This document shows, piece after piece, positions 30,941 through 39,452 of a stretch of DNA of 64,000 nt. The notes under the pieces are model-generated. The model ran no database searches, had not been told where the DNA came from, and was given only the letters and a program-made list of their open reading frames with translations. The number at the start of each line of letters is the position of its first letter. Positions within the stretch are counted from its first letter, which is position 1. The position numbers were made by a program, and so were the translations under genes. The DNA is from UBA8949 sp942493365 (GTDB lineage Bacteria > Bacillota > Clostridia > Saccharofermentanales > UBA5734): assembly GCA_942493365.1 (NCBI GenBank), contig OW818697.1, positions 248,001 through 312,000 on the forward strand. The letters are read 5' to 3'.

Positions 30941-32065
30941 ATGAAAAAGCATTCGCATAATTCATCCATCCACGATTATGGCCACGACCGCACAGTGCAT
31001 TCGCTGGGCCGCAGCGGCAGTGTCCGCAGCAAACAGCGTCAGCTCACCTTAAACATCATCAGCTTCGCGCTGTGCGTCATTTTGCTGGCGCTGGCGGTGT
31101 GGCTGGCCTGGCCGCTGGTTTTTGGCCAGTCACCCCAAGGCACGGCGGAAAGTTCCGCTCCGACGACCGTGGCACCGACCGAAAGCAGCGTCGAAACGAC
31201 CGCCGCTCCGACCACCATCGCCACCCTCAGCGCGGCCGACCGTCAAGCGCGCCTGGCCGACGCGGGTGCTCAGGTCACCGCTCTCCTGTCCGCGCAATCC
31301 TCCGGCCGTTTCGCGGTTTATTATCAGAATCTGGTGTCCGGCGACGTCTGGCAAATCAATGCCGATCAGCCCTTCGTAGCGGCCAGCTCAATCAAACTGG
31401 GCATCAACACTTTGCTCTATACCAAACTGGCCAGCGGCGAGATTTCGCCCACTGAAATGCTGGCTTACGACAACCGCAATTACCCGACCGGCGACTACGA
31501 GAGCGGCACCGGCTCGATCCAGAGCCAACCCAACGGCACCCAGTACTCGGTGCGCGACACCTCCGGCCTGTCCATCCGCATCAGCGACAACTGCGGCACC
31601 AACATGGTCATCCGCCGCCTGGGCGGTATCGACACGGTCAACGTCTACCTCAACAGCATCAGCGCGGTGGTCGACTACCGCAAATCCGTTTCCTACACCA
31701 ACTACGCCGGCAGTTCGCAAAGCGGCCGCCATCGCACTTCGGCCACCGACCTCGGCCTGCACGCCGTCAATCTTTACACCCTCTGGCAGGCCGATCCGCA
31801 AGCCTACCAGCCGCTAATTGATGACCTCTGCGCCACCGAATTTGACTTCGGCATCCAGAAAGGCATCCCCGCTGACATCTTGGTTGCGCACAAAATCGGC
31901 ACCAACGGCACCTACTCAGCCGAAAATGATGTCGGCATCGTCTTTGGCGAAGAGCCCTTCGTGCTGTGTGTCATGACCGAAATGGGTAGCGCTTACAGTG
32001 CGCATCAGCTTCAGGCCGATATCGCTGAGATTTTCTACAACACGATGGAAGCGCCGATCGGGTGA
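30941..32065 (+). CDS. Membrane-anchored class A beta-lactamase-like serine hydrolase
   Basis: 374 residues. A basic N-terminal tail is followed by one membrane segment (about 38-60), a Thr/Ser/Pro linker (about 65-95) and an outer domain. The domain has the SxxK motif at Ser149-Lys152 (AASSIK), an SDN motif at 215-217 (ISDNCGTN) and, in place of KTG, the triad KIG near 318 (AHKIGTNG). These are the three active-site boxes of penicillin-recognising enzymes. No omega-loop ExxLN glutamate is recognisable, so real beta-lactamase activity is doubtful; a peptidoglycan peptidase or related role is as likely. It is probably co-transcribed with fhs. Confidence 0.8.
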   Translation: MKKHSHNSSIHDYGHDRTVHSLGRSGSVRSKQRQLTLNIISFALCVILLALAVWLAWPLVFGQSPQGTAESSAPTTVAPTESSVETTAAPTTIATLSAADRQARLADAGAQVTALLSAQSSGRFAVYYQNLVSGDVWQINADQPFVAASSIKLGINTLLYTKLASGEISPTEMLAYDNRNYPTGDYESGTGSIQSQPNGTQYSVRDTSGLSIRISDNCGTNMVIRRLGGIDTVNVYLNSISAVVDYRKSVSYTNYAGSSQSGRHRTSATDLGLHAVNLYTLWQADPQAYQPLIDDLCATEFDFGIQKGIPADILVAHKIGTNGTYSAENDVGIVFGEEPFVLCVMTEMGSAYSAHQLQADIAEIFYNTMEAPIG

Positions 32066-32155
32066 GGGGCTGAAAGCGGATCAGTCGTTAAAAATATCCG
32101 TTTCCGATATTTGATAAGTCCGCTGCCAAAATTCTTCGGTGTATTTTGCTTGGCA

Positions 32156-32576
32156 TTAGGACCCCCTTGAATGCGTACATCTCATACTATTTGGCTGTAC
32201 AAAATCCAAAGGGATCCAAAATTTGCTATTTGCATTTATAGCAAACAAACAAATAGACATATATATCCTACATAATAATTTTATTACCGATTTTAAGAGA
32301 TACTCTGGTTTGAATCCTGCTAGTGCCTCTTCAATCATTTTGAATACGTTTAGCCCTCGACTAAATGAAATACTTTGCGTTCCTTCAAAATAGAAATCCA
32401 TATGGGATAAAACGTGTACTGCCATATGGATATTTAAACTGTGAGTCTAAGAACCAAACAAACTCAATTTCTGCGGATATGCCTACGCCTAATATCGACG
32501 CACCAAATTCCAATTGAATTCCAAAGTGGACATCACGTTTATAAGTATGACAATTTTTAATGATTGTACAAAACAA
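32156..32576 (-). pseudogene. Possible broken gene in AT-rich island
   Basis: Two minus-strand frames, 32385-32576 (63 codons) and 32156-32425 (89 codons), overlap and lie in different phases, as if one coding sequence had suffered a frameshift near 32400. The first part has a Gly-rich hydrophobic stretch (FGASILGVGISAEIEF), the second a segment FEGTQSISFSRGLNVF. I recognise no family. Base composition is clearly more AT-rich than the neighbours. Positions 32066-32155 hold nothing recognisable. The coding status itself is uncertain. Confidence 0.3.
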
Positions 32577-32593
32577 TATGGACCTAATTTCAT

Positions 32594-33577
32594 CTACGGA
32601 AACCCAAAATCCTTTTCATTTATTTGATCGACAAAAGACGCGAGCGGGGAAAAATCGGTGATTGGATTGCCATCTAGAAACAATGAAGTGAGTTTATTCA
32701 AGTTTTTCAGTGGCTCAATATTGATAACCTTGTTGTCTCTGAAGAACAAGAACTCAAGGTTGGTCAGAGCCTCCAATGGGCTCAGATCGACAATACTATT
32801 AGAATTGAGCCACAGCCTGCTGATTTTTGTGCATCTTGAAATTGGTGACAGATCGACAATGTTGTTGTCACCAAGGAATAGTGTTTCCAGCTTCTGCAAA
32901 TCGTAAAGAAAGTCAATATTTGCCGCCCCCGTCCCATCCAGGGATAAAGTTTTTAGCGTAATTCTTCTCGACACAGGGCTGAAGTCTTCAATCAAGTTGT
33001 AGCTGAGGTCTAAGCTCTCAAGCATCGAAAATTGATCCAGTATTTGGATGTTTTCGATTTTATTATTGAATAACCCAAGGGATCGCAACTTATGAAGATT
33101 TTCCAGAAATGACAAATCTGCAATATTGTTGTCAGCCAGCTCCAAAACCTCAAGATAGGTCAGATCAGCTATCGGACTGAAGTCTGTAACTTGGGAGCCC
33201 GTGAGGTAAAACTCACGCAACTTCGTCAAGGATTCAATCGGACTGATATCCGTAACGCTCGTTGATCCTAGCCCACCATCCGGATCAACCCAAGAAATTT
33301 TGAAAATCTCGAGCGAAGGAAACCATTTGACATCTTCGATGGACTTGCAGTCACTGTACAGCCAGAGTTCTTTTAGTTGACGGACATCCTCGGGGAAAAT
33401 CGGACCCGTTGGGCACTCTAGCGTTTCTCGAACTCTGCCCTCGAAGCTTTCATCAACGAAATATATAGGCGAGGTGCTTTGGGTTGTTGCTATTGTACTT
33501 GACGCACAAGAGCAACAAAAGAATGAAAAGGAAATCGTAATCGTTGCAATAATTTCCATAATTCTATTAATTTTCAT
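32594..33577 (-). CDS. Leucine-rich-repeat lipoprotein (internalin-like repeats)
   Basis: 327 residues from ATG 33577, which follows AAGGAGG by 4 nt. A hydrophobic signal peptide ends near CCSCASS, a likely lipobox. From about residue 90 on there are roughly ten 22-residue leucine-rich repeats of the LxxLxxLxLxxNxIxDLSPL type, for example LEVLELADNNIADLSFLENL and ISRLWLNSNSIVDLSPLEAL, the pattern of bacterial internalin-like repeats. A surface-exposed protein-binding role is likely; the partner is unknown. The gene is AT-rich compared with its surroundings and is preceded by remnants, suggesting acquisition by transfer. Confidence 0.8.
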   Translation of the reverse strand: MKINRIMEIIATITISFSFFCCSCASSTIATTQSTSPIYFVDESFEGRVRETLECPTGPIFPEDVRQLKELWLYSDCKSIEDVKWFPSLEIFKISWVDPDGGLGSTSVTDISPIESLTKLREFYLTGSQVTDFSPIADLTYLEVLELADNNIADLSFLENLHKLRSLGLFNNKIENIQILDQFSMLESLDLSYNLIEDFSPVSRRITLKTLSLDGTGAANIDFLYDLQKLETLFLGDNNIVDLSPISRCTKISRLWLNSNSIVDLSPLEALTNLEFLFFRDNKVINIEPLKNLNKLTSLFLDGNPITDFSPLASFVDQINEKDFGFP

Positions 33578-33664
33578 AAAACCTCCTTGGTTGTAGGCTT
33601 GATACATAAGTACAATTATCGAACCGCTAATGGTTATTACGATCTTTCAACGATATTTCCAACA

Positions 33665-33699
33665 AAAAGCCCCAAGAAACTTAGCGTACATGGGGCTTT
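33665..33699. terminator. Hairpin between LRR gene and yitT-like gene
   Basis: AAAGCCCC and GGGGCTTT are paired around an 18-nt loop (33666-33673 and 33692-33699). It marks the edge of the AT-rich island downstream of the yitT-like gene on the minus strand, and can act in both directions. Confidence 0.5.
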
Positions 33700-33749
33700 C
33701 AATATTTTAAATCAGTCAGGGGTTTTTCGCTGTTTCATCCTGCGCCCCC

Positions 33750-34703
33750 TCAAAAATCAGTCGCGTTGCCAAAGCCTTCGCCGACGACTTCACGGGCCTC
33801 GACAACAATCACAAAAGCACCCGGGTCGATTTCCGAAACGATTTCCTTGACGTCAGGCACCTGTTTTTTGGAGAGGACGCAGAGCAGCACTTCCCGCTGC
33901 TGGCCGGTGTACATACCTTTGCCGGTCAGCGAGGTGACGCCGCGGTTGAGTTGGCTCAAAATGCGGTCGGCAATTTCGCTGCTCTTGTCGGAGATGATGT
34001 AGGCCGCGCGGCAGAAGTCGAAGCCTTCGAGGAGGATATCGATACTCTTGGAGGTCAGATACATGGCAATGAAGGAATACATAGCCAGCAGGATGGCCGG
34101 CCCGGCAACGTTGCGATAGGCGATGACCGAGGCGATCACAATCACGGCATCCATGATCATGATAAACTGGCCCATGCTGAAGGTCTTGAGTTTGCGTTTG
34201 ATGACGGCGGCCAGGATGTCGGTGCCGCCGGTGGTAAAGCCGCCGCGGAAAACCAGGCCGAGACCGACGCCATAGATGATACCGCCGAAGACGCAGTAGA
34301 TCAGCGGATCGGCGCCGCCGCTGCCCAGCGGCAGGTCGATGTATTGCACAAACCATTGATTCATGGTTGGCCCCGTCAGGTCGATCAATGCCGAGTAAAC
34401 CACCGAGCCGACCATGCTGCGCCAGATGAAGCGCAGGCTCATCATGCGCCAGCCAATCAGCAGAATGGGGATGTTGAGAATGAAGAAGAGCACGCCAAGC
34501 GGCAGGAAGGAGCCCTGGCCGGTCAGTTGATAGACAATCGATGCGATGCCCGAAACGCCGCCCATGGTCAGCTTGATCGGTACGTAAAAGACATTGACGG
34601 CAACGGCTGCCAGAAAGCCGCCGACCAATAGCGACAGTATCTCCCGCACCCATTCCTGCCAGCTATTGCGGCGCAAGGTCTTGTTAAACCAAATTGGAAC
34701 CAT
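33750..34703 (-). CDS. YitT family membrane protein
   Basis: 317 residues from ATG 34703, with a G-rich site upstream (a GTG seven codons earlier is the alternative). Five or six membrane segments (about 20-200) carry the family motifs PIKLTMGGVSGIA and RGGFTTGGTDILA, followed by a cytoplasmic DUF2179 domain (about 220-310) with GKGMYTGQQREVLLCVLSKKQ. The family is widespread in Firmicutes; its transport substrate or function is unknown. It is read away from the SRP RNA gene. Confidence 0.9.
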   Translation of the reverse strand: MVPIWFNKTLRRNSWQEWVREILSLLVGGFLAAVAVNVFYVPIKLTMGGVSGIASIVYQLTGQGSFLPLGVLFFILNIPILLIGWRMMSLRFIWRSMVGSVVYSALIDLTGPTMNQWFVQYIDLPLGSGGADPLIYCVFGGIIYGVGLGLVFRGGFTTGGTDILAAVIKRKLKTFSMGQFIMIMDAVIVIASVIAYRNVAGPAILLAMYSFIAMYLTSKSIDILLEGFDFCRAAYIISDKSSEIADRILSQLNRGVTSLTGKGMYTGQQREVLLCVLSKKQVPDVKEIVSEIDPGAFVIVVEAREVVGEGFGNATDF

Positions 34704-34796
34704 GGGTGAAGACCCCCCTCTCACCCGTCTATTTTATCATAGTCTGGACTTCCCCGGAAAATGATATAAACAGAACTACCCGACGGGCTGACCCTA

Positions 34797-34805
34797 TGTT
34801 ATAAT
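34797..34805 (+). promoter_or_regulatory. Extended -10 promoter of SRP RNA
   Basis: TGT followed by TATAAT (34800-34805) forms an extended -10 element about 15 nt before the start of the paired SRP RNA. No good -35 hexamer is seen. Confidence 0.65.
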
Positions 34806-34819
34806 ATTCAAGCATCAGT

Positions 34820-34966
34820 ACACGCCGTGTCTGATCTGCAGCCGACGCTGGTCCTGTGCGATGCGGCCCGTGAACCCCGTCAGGTCCGGAAGGAAGCAGC
34901 GGTAAGCGGTCAACCGCATGTGCCGCAGGGAAGCCTGTGCCGGCTGCAGGTCAGGCATGGCGATTA
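34820..34966 (+). ncRNA. ffs: Signal recognition particle RNA (4.5S-like)
   Basis: The conserved SRP core GTCAGGTCCGGAAGGAAGCAGC is present as GTCAGGTCC then GGAAGGAAGCAGC (34879-34900), with the apical domain that binds Ffh. The outer segments 34823-34844 and 34941-34962 form a 22-bp helix (a few GU pairs), closing an RNA of about 145 nt. It lies just upstream of dnaX, the normal location in Firmicutes. No Alu domain is visible and the promoter leaves no room for one. No terminator follows, so processing out of a dnaX transcript is possible. Confidence 0.92.
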
Positions 34967-34987
34967 CTTTATTCAGGAGGCGCGCAA

Positions 34988-36685
34988 ATGGCCCATCAGG
35001 CTTTGTATCGTGAATGGCGGCCCAAGGTCTTTGACGAGGTCGTCGAGCAGAAACACGCGGTTTTTGCCCTGCGTCAGGCCGTCATCAGCGGCCAGATCGC
35101 GCACGCCTATCTTTTCAGCGGCACGCGCGGCACCGGCAAGACGACGCTGGCCAAGATTTTCGCGCGGGCGATCAACTGTCTGGCCCCGCAAAACGGCAAT
35201 CCCTGCAATGCCTGCGACATCTGCCGCGGCATGCTGGATGGCAGTCTGCTCGACATCGTCGAGATGGACGCCGCCTCCAACAACAGCGTCGACAACATCC
35301 GCCGCATCTGCGACGAGGTCGTTTTTATGCCGGCGCAGGCGCGTTTTAAAGTTTACATCATTGACGAAGTTCATATGTTGTCCACCGGTGCCTTCAACGC
35401 GTTGCTCAAGACGCTGGAGGAGCCGCCGGCGCACGCCGTCTTTATCCTGGCCACTACCGAGCCGCACCGCATTCCGGCCACCATCCTGTCGCGCTGCCAG
35501 CGCTACGAATTCCGGCGCCTGCCGGTTGACAGCATGGCGGAGCGGCTCAAGGAAATTGCTGCCGCCGACGGCATCGACATTGGCAACGATGCGCTGCAAA
35601 CCATCGCCAGCCTGGCCGACGGAGCCATGCGCGACGCCATCAGCCTGTTGGATCAGGCCAAGGCCAGTTTCGCCGGGCGCATCGAGCGCGATGACGTACT
35701 CAACCTCGCCGGTGTGGTTCAGGACGAATTCATGCAGCAGATGGCCGTCGCGCTGATCAGCAGCGACGCGCCGGGTCTTTTAGAGCTGGTCGATCAACTG
35801 GTCATGGCCGGCCGCGATCTGGCCCGCTTTGTCACCGACCTCGCCCAGCACTGCCGCAACATCCTGGTCTGCCAGGTTTCCAAAAATCCGCAACTTCTGG
35901 TGCGTGCCGCCTCGGACACGCTGGCCGGCATGTCTTTGCTGGCCAAACAGGTCAGCGGTGATCGACTGGTCGAACTGATCAAGGGGCTGTCAGCGTTGTT
36001 GTCCGACCTGCGTTGGGCCGCTGATACGCGGACGGCACTGGAGATCGGTCTGATCCGCCTGATGGACAACACGGGCACCACGCATGAGCCAGAAGTAACG
36101 GCACCGAAGCCGGTGGCGTCTGCTCCGGCGGTTAAGGTCGTGCCCACGACTGCGCCTGTTGCACCTGTAGCGCCTCTCGGCGATCCCGACATGGGTTTTG
36201 TCCCGCCGCCGCTCGACGAGCAGGATATGCTGGCCGAACCGACCGAAACGCCGGTCATTGCGGCCGCTGTCGCTGCGCCCGTCAGCGCTGCGCCCGTCGC
36301 GCAGCCTGCCGCCACGTCCACGCTCGATGCGTCAGCCTTGTGGCAAAAAACGCTGGAGCAGGTCAAGAGCGAAGGTCACATGGCCTTATACCTGTTCTGT
36401 CGTCCCATTCAACCTGAAATGTGCGACGATCTGCTGCGTTTGCATTTTGCGCCAGACGACCAGGTTAATTTTCGCGAAATCAATCAGAACGCCAACATCA
36501 GAATTCTCGCCACGACGGCCTCGAAGCTGGCCGGACGCGTGTTGACTGTGCTGCCCGTCCTGGGCGACGCGTCTTGTGATCAGCCGGTAGCGACCCCTGC
36601 TGCAACATCGGCCAATGAAGACTGGATTGATAAAATCAAAAAAGCCGCGGATACCCTCGGTATCCCGGTAAAAATGGAGGATTGA
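34988..36685 (+). CDS. dnaX: DNA polymerase III subunit gamma/tau
   Basis: 565 residues from ATG 34988 with AGGAGG 6-7 nt upstream; an in-frame extension of 17 codons lies inside the SRP RNA region and is rejected. DnaX is the ATPase of the clamp loader. Features: RPKVFDEVVEQ, Walker A GTRGTGKT (45-52), the zinc-binding Cys cluster CNACDIC, Walker B with DEVHMLS, and the arginine finger SRC. An Ala/Pro/Val-rich linker (about 360-445) leads to a tau-like C-terminal domain. It begins the dnaX-ebfC-recR operon. Confidence 0.97.
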   Translation: MAHQALYREWRPKVFDEVVEQKHAVFALRQAVISGQIAHAYLFSGTRGTGKTTLAKIFARAINCLAPQNGNPCNACDICRGMLDGSLLDIVEMDAASNNSVDNIRRICDEVVFMPAQARFKVYIIDEVHMLSTGAFNALLKTLEEPPAHAVFILATTEPHRIPATILSRCQRYEFRRLPVDSMAERLKEIAAADGIDIGNDALQTIASLADGAMRDAISLLDQAKASFAGRIERDDVLNLAGVVQDEFMQQMAVALISSDAPGLLELVDQLVMAGRDLARFVTDLAQHCRNILVCQVSKNPQLLVRAASDTLAGMSLLAKQVSGDRLVELIKGLSALLSDLRWAADTRTALEIGLIRLMDNTGTTHEPEVTAPKPVASAPAVKVVPTTAPVAPVAPLGDPDMGFVPPPLDEQDMLAEPTETPVIAAAVAAPVSAAPVAQPAATSTLDASALWQKTLEQVKSEGHMALYLFCRPIQPEMCDDLLRLHFAPDDQVNFREINQNANIRILATTASKLAGRVLTVLPVLGDASCDQPVATPAATSANEDWIDKIKKAADTLGIPVKMED

Positions 36686-36688
36686 ACA

Positions 36689-37054
36689 ATGGGTAAGGGA
36701 CCTCGCGGTGGATTCCCCGGCATGGGCGGTATGGGCGGCATGGGCGGCGGCAATATGAATCAGCTTCTCCAGCAGGCGCAGCGCATGCAAAGGGAAACCG
36801 AGAAAGCTCATGAAGAAATCGCCGCCATGACGGCTGAGTCAACCGCCGGCGGCAGTGCGGTCAAGGTTGTTGTCAACGGCACCCATCAGGTCTGCGAATT
36901 GACCATCGACCCCGCGGTCGTCAATGCTGACGACGTCGAGATGCTGCAGGACCTAGTCATCGTCGCGGTCAACGATGCCAATGCCAAAATCGAGCAAATG
37001 TCTGAGGCCCGCATGGCGCAAGTCACCGGCGGCCGCGGCATCCCCGGCTTCTGA
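36689..37054 (+). CDS. ebfC: Nucleoid-associated protein EbfC/YbaB family
   Basis: 121 residues. After an unusual Gly/Met-rich N-terminal stretch (about 5-22, repeats of GMGG) comes the family core MNQLLQQAQRMQRETEKAHEE, the DNA-contacting central strands (VKVVVNGTHQVCELTIDP) and the helix VEMLQDLVIVAVNDANAKIE. Members bind DNA as dimers with tweezer-like helices. It sits between dnaX and recR and shares one base of its stop codon with the recR start. Confidence 0.93.
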   Translation: MGKGPRGGFPGMGGMGGMGGGNMNQLLQQAQRMQRETEKAHEEIAAMTAESTAGGSAVKVVVNGTHQVCELTIDPAVVNADDVEMLQDLVIVAVNDANAKIEQMSEARMAQVTGGRGIPGF

Positions 37055-37656
37055 TGGCACGCTTTTCGCCGTCTATCGCTCGGTTGGTCGCGGAACTCGG
37101 CAAGTTGCCGGGCATCGGCGGCAAGTCTGCTCAGCGACTGGCCTTTTTCCTGCTCTCGCAGCCGGTCGAGAAGGTTGAAAGCTTGGCGCAGGCCATTTTG
37201 GACGCCCGGCATACCACGCGTATCTGCTCGGTCTGCTGCAACCTGACCGACCTCGACCCCTGCGAGATCTGTACATCTTCCAGCCGCGAACGCAGTCAGA
37301 TTTGTGTGGTCGAAAACCCGCGCGACGTCGCCGCAATGGAGCGCATCCACGAGTACCGCGGGCTCTATCACGTGCTGCACGGCGCCATCTCACCCATGCA
37401 CAATATCGGGCCGGATCAGATTCGCCTGCGTGAGCTGCTGGCTCGACTGCGCACCGAAACCGAAGTGACCGAGGTCATTTTGGCGACCAATCCCACCGTC
37501 GAAGGTGAGGCAACGGCCCTGTATATCGCCCGCCTGCTCAAGCCCGCTGGCATTCGGACGACGAGAATTGCCCACGGCATTCCGATGGGCAGCGATCTGG
37601 AATATGCCGATGAAGTCACGCTTTGCCGAGCAATGGAAGGTCGGCGTGAGATCTAA
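37054..37656 (+). CDS. recR: Recombination mediator protein RecR
   Basis: 200 residues. Features in order: helix-hairpin-helix LPGIGGKSAQRLAFFLL, the zinc finger C-x2-C...C-x2-C in CSVCCNLTDLDPCEIC, and the Toprim domain (CVVENPRDVAAMER), with LATNPTVEGEATALYIARLL near the end. RecR works with RecO and RecF to load RecA at gaps. The start overlaps the ebfC stop (TGATG). Confidence 0.97.
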   Translation: MARFSPSIARLVAELGKLPGIGGKSAQRLAFFLLSQPVEKVESLAQAILDARHTTRICSVCCNLTDLDPCEICTSSSRERSQICVVENPRDVAAMERIHEYRGLYHVLHGAISPMHNIGPDQIRLRELLARLRTETEVTEVILATNPTVEGEATALYIARLLKPAGIRTTRIAHGIPMGSDLEYADEVTLCRAMEGRREI

Positions 37657-37690
37657 ATCATAAATGCTGGCACCTATGCTTAAAAGAATA

Positions 37691-37730
37691 AGAGCCCCCC
37701 AACAATCAAGTTGCTGGAGGGCTCTCTTTT
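37691..37730 (+). terminator. dnaX operon terminator
   Basis: AGAGCCC (37691-37697) pairs with GGGCTCT (37719-37725), with further pairing in the arm, and a T tract follows. It separates recR from the convergent oppA gene and may serve both. Confidence 0.85.
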
Positions 37731-37750
37731 TGTTTGGGCTGATCTGCTTA

Positions 37751-39418
37751 TTATTCAGTCGGCATGCCGTTGTTCATTTGCAGATAGTACAAGCCAAGGT
37801 TGCCATAGCGGTGGAATTCAGGGGTGGCTTCCAGGGCGGCAAGCTCATCAGCGGGGAAGGAGTCGGCCATATCCAGCTCTTTGTTTTTGAAGGCGGCCAG
37901 GATAGCATTGTCATCGCTCATGAGTCTGAAGGTTAAGGTTGTGGTTTTGGTTGTTGCTTTGTCATAGTACTTGTCATTCTTCGCCAGAATGAGTTTGTCT
38001 TCATGAGCAAAGGTGGCCAGGGTGTAGCGGCCGTTGCAAACCATGGTTGCAGGATCAGAAGCCCAGCCCTCGGGATTGGCTGTGACGATGTCTTCGCGCA
38101 AAGGCATCAGGCTCGGGAAGGCCAGCATTTCCTGGACATAAGGAACATTGGCAGCCAGTTCAAACTCGATGGTTTTGTCATCAATGGCGGTAGCGCTCAG
38201 TTTGTCAGGGGTGATGGTTCCACTCAGAACATCATTGCCGTTTTTGAAGAAGTCAGCACCGATGTAGCCGTAAGAGGATGCAGTTGCGGGATCGCAGAGG
38301 CGTCTCCATGAGTAGACGAAATCAGCGGCGGTGACAGGTTGTCCGTCACTCCAGAAGATATCATCGCGCAGGACGACGGTGTACTTGGTTCCTTCGTTGG
38401 TAACGGATTTGGCTTGACCCAGTGAGAATGTGCCATCAACGTTCGGCTTGTAGAGGCCTTCGAACATGTGGGTCACATAGATCATGCCATCAACGGTTTC
38501 GTTCAGGTTGGGATCGAGGGTGGCCGGCTCTGAGCCGACGCAGATCGAGGCGCTGGTTTTGCTGGTATCCCAGAAATATTTGTTTCCGGTACCCGTTACG
38601 CCATAGCCGGTGAAATTGGTTTGGGCCAGAACGTCATCAGCATAGAAAACAAGCGGGATAATCGGCATGTCGTTCATGAAGATGGTTTCAGCCTGGTGAT
38701 ACTTTTCGGCGCGAACAGCCGGGTCAGTAGCCAATTTGGCATCTTTGACCAGTTTGTCGTATTCAGCATTGCTGTAATGCGCGTCATTGGTACCTGCTCC
38801 GGTTGTGAACAAGTCGAAGAACGAGCTGGCATCAGCATAGTCAGCCAACCAGCCCTGGCGGGCGATTTCGCTGTCAGCGGTTTTGCGGTATTCTGTGAAA
38901 ACATTCCATTCCATTGAGGCCAGCTTGACGCTGATGCCCAGGTTTTCTTTCCACATGGCCTGCACGGCTTCAGCAACCTGCTGATGGCCAGTGCTGGTGT
39001 TGAAAGAGAATTCAAGGATCGGGAAGCCTGCGCCATCGGGGAAGCCGGCTTCTGCAAGAAGCTGTTTGGCTGTAACGATGTTTGCTGCGTAGTCCTTGGA
39101 CATCAGGTCGCCGCCAACTGTGCGGAAGTCGGTACCTGGTGTTGCATCCATGATGCCGCCGGGAACCAGCGCGTAAGCCGGGACGCGTGAGCCGTTCCAG
39201 ATGGTATCATTGAGGTAATCGCGGTCGACTGCCAGTGACAAGGCTTTTCTGACGCGAACGTCGAGCAGCACGTCTGCACCGGTCAGTTTTTGGGTCTCGG
39301 TTGTGCCGGTTCCCGTTGGCGTGGTTGCTGATGTTGCAGCTGGGCCACAAGAGACCAGGAACATTGAAAGACTCAAGACCATAACAAGAGTTAATGTAAG
39401 GGCGAGAATTCTTTTCAT
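37751..39418 (-). CDS. Circularly permuted OppA-type peptide-binding lipoprotein
   Basis: 555 residues, normal family size, but the two halves are in swapped order. A lipoprotein signal ends at Cys24 (FLVSC) and a Thr/Gly-rich linker follows (25-50). Residues about 52-287 match the C-terminal half of OppA proteins: LDVRVRKALSLAVDRDYL, AKQLLAEAGFPDG, ARQGWLADYADASSF, NDMPIIPLVFY and the normal terminal end GNKYFWDTSK. Residues about 288-555 then match the N-terminal half: GSEPATLDPNLNETVDG, FWSDGQPVTAADFVYSWRR, CNGRYTLATF and finally GLYYLQMNNG, which in normal family members leads directly into the DVRVRKAL segment. The frame is intact with a ribosome site GGAGGAGG. It is the binding protein of the adjacent transporter; no canonical copy is in the window. 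Confidence 0.88.
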   Translation of the reverse strand: MKRILALTLTLVMVLSLSMFLVSCGPAATSATTPTGTGTTETQKLTGADVLLDVRVRKALSLAVDRDYLNDTIWNGSRVPAYALVPGGIMDATPGTDFRTVGGDLMSKDYAANIVTAKQLLAEAGFPDGAGFPILEFSFNTSTGHQQVAEAVQAMWKENLGISVKLASMEWNVFTEYRKTADSEIARQGWLADYADASSFFDLFTTGAGTNDAHYSNAEYDKLVKDAKLATDPAVRAEKYHQAETIFMNDMPIIPLVFYADDVLAQTNFTGYGVTGTGNKYFWDTSKTSASICVGSEPATLDPNLNETVDGMIYVTHMFEGLYKPNVDGTFSLGQAKSVTNEGTKYTVVLRDDIFWSDGQPVTAADFVYSWRRLCDPATASSYGYIGADFFKNGNDVLSGTITPDKLSATAIDDKTIEFELAANVPYVQEMLAFPSLMPLREDIVTANPEGWASDPATMVCNGRYTLATFAHEDKLILAKNDKYYDKATTKTTTLTFRLMSDDNAILAAFKNKELDMADSFPADELAALEATPEFHRYGNLGLYYLQMNNGMPTE

Positions 39419-39452
39419 TTCTTTTCCTCCTCCGATTTAATGTGGGGTATTA

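Noticed and set aside
36703..36770. GMGG-coding repeats at the start of ebfC as a separate repeat element
   Set aside because: They are in frame, within the plausible N-terminus of EbfC, and too short to be an independent element.
37751..39418. Two separate half-genes for the binding protein
   Set aside because: The frame is continuous through both halves with no stop and no internal ribosome site near 38557, so it is one permuted protein.
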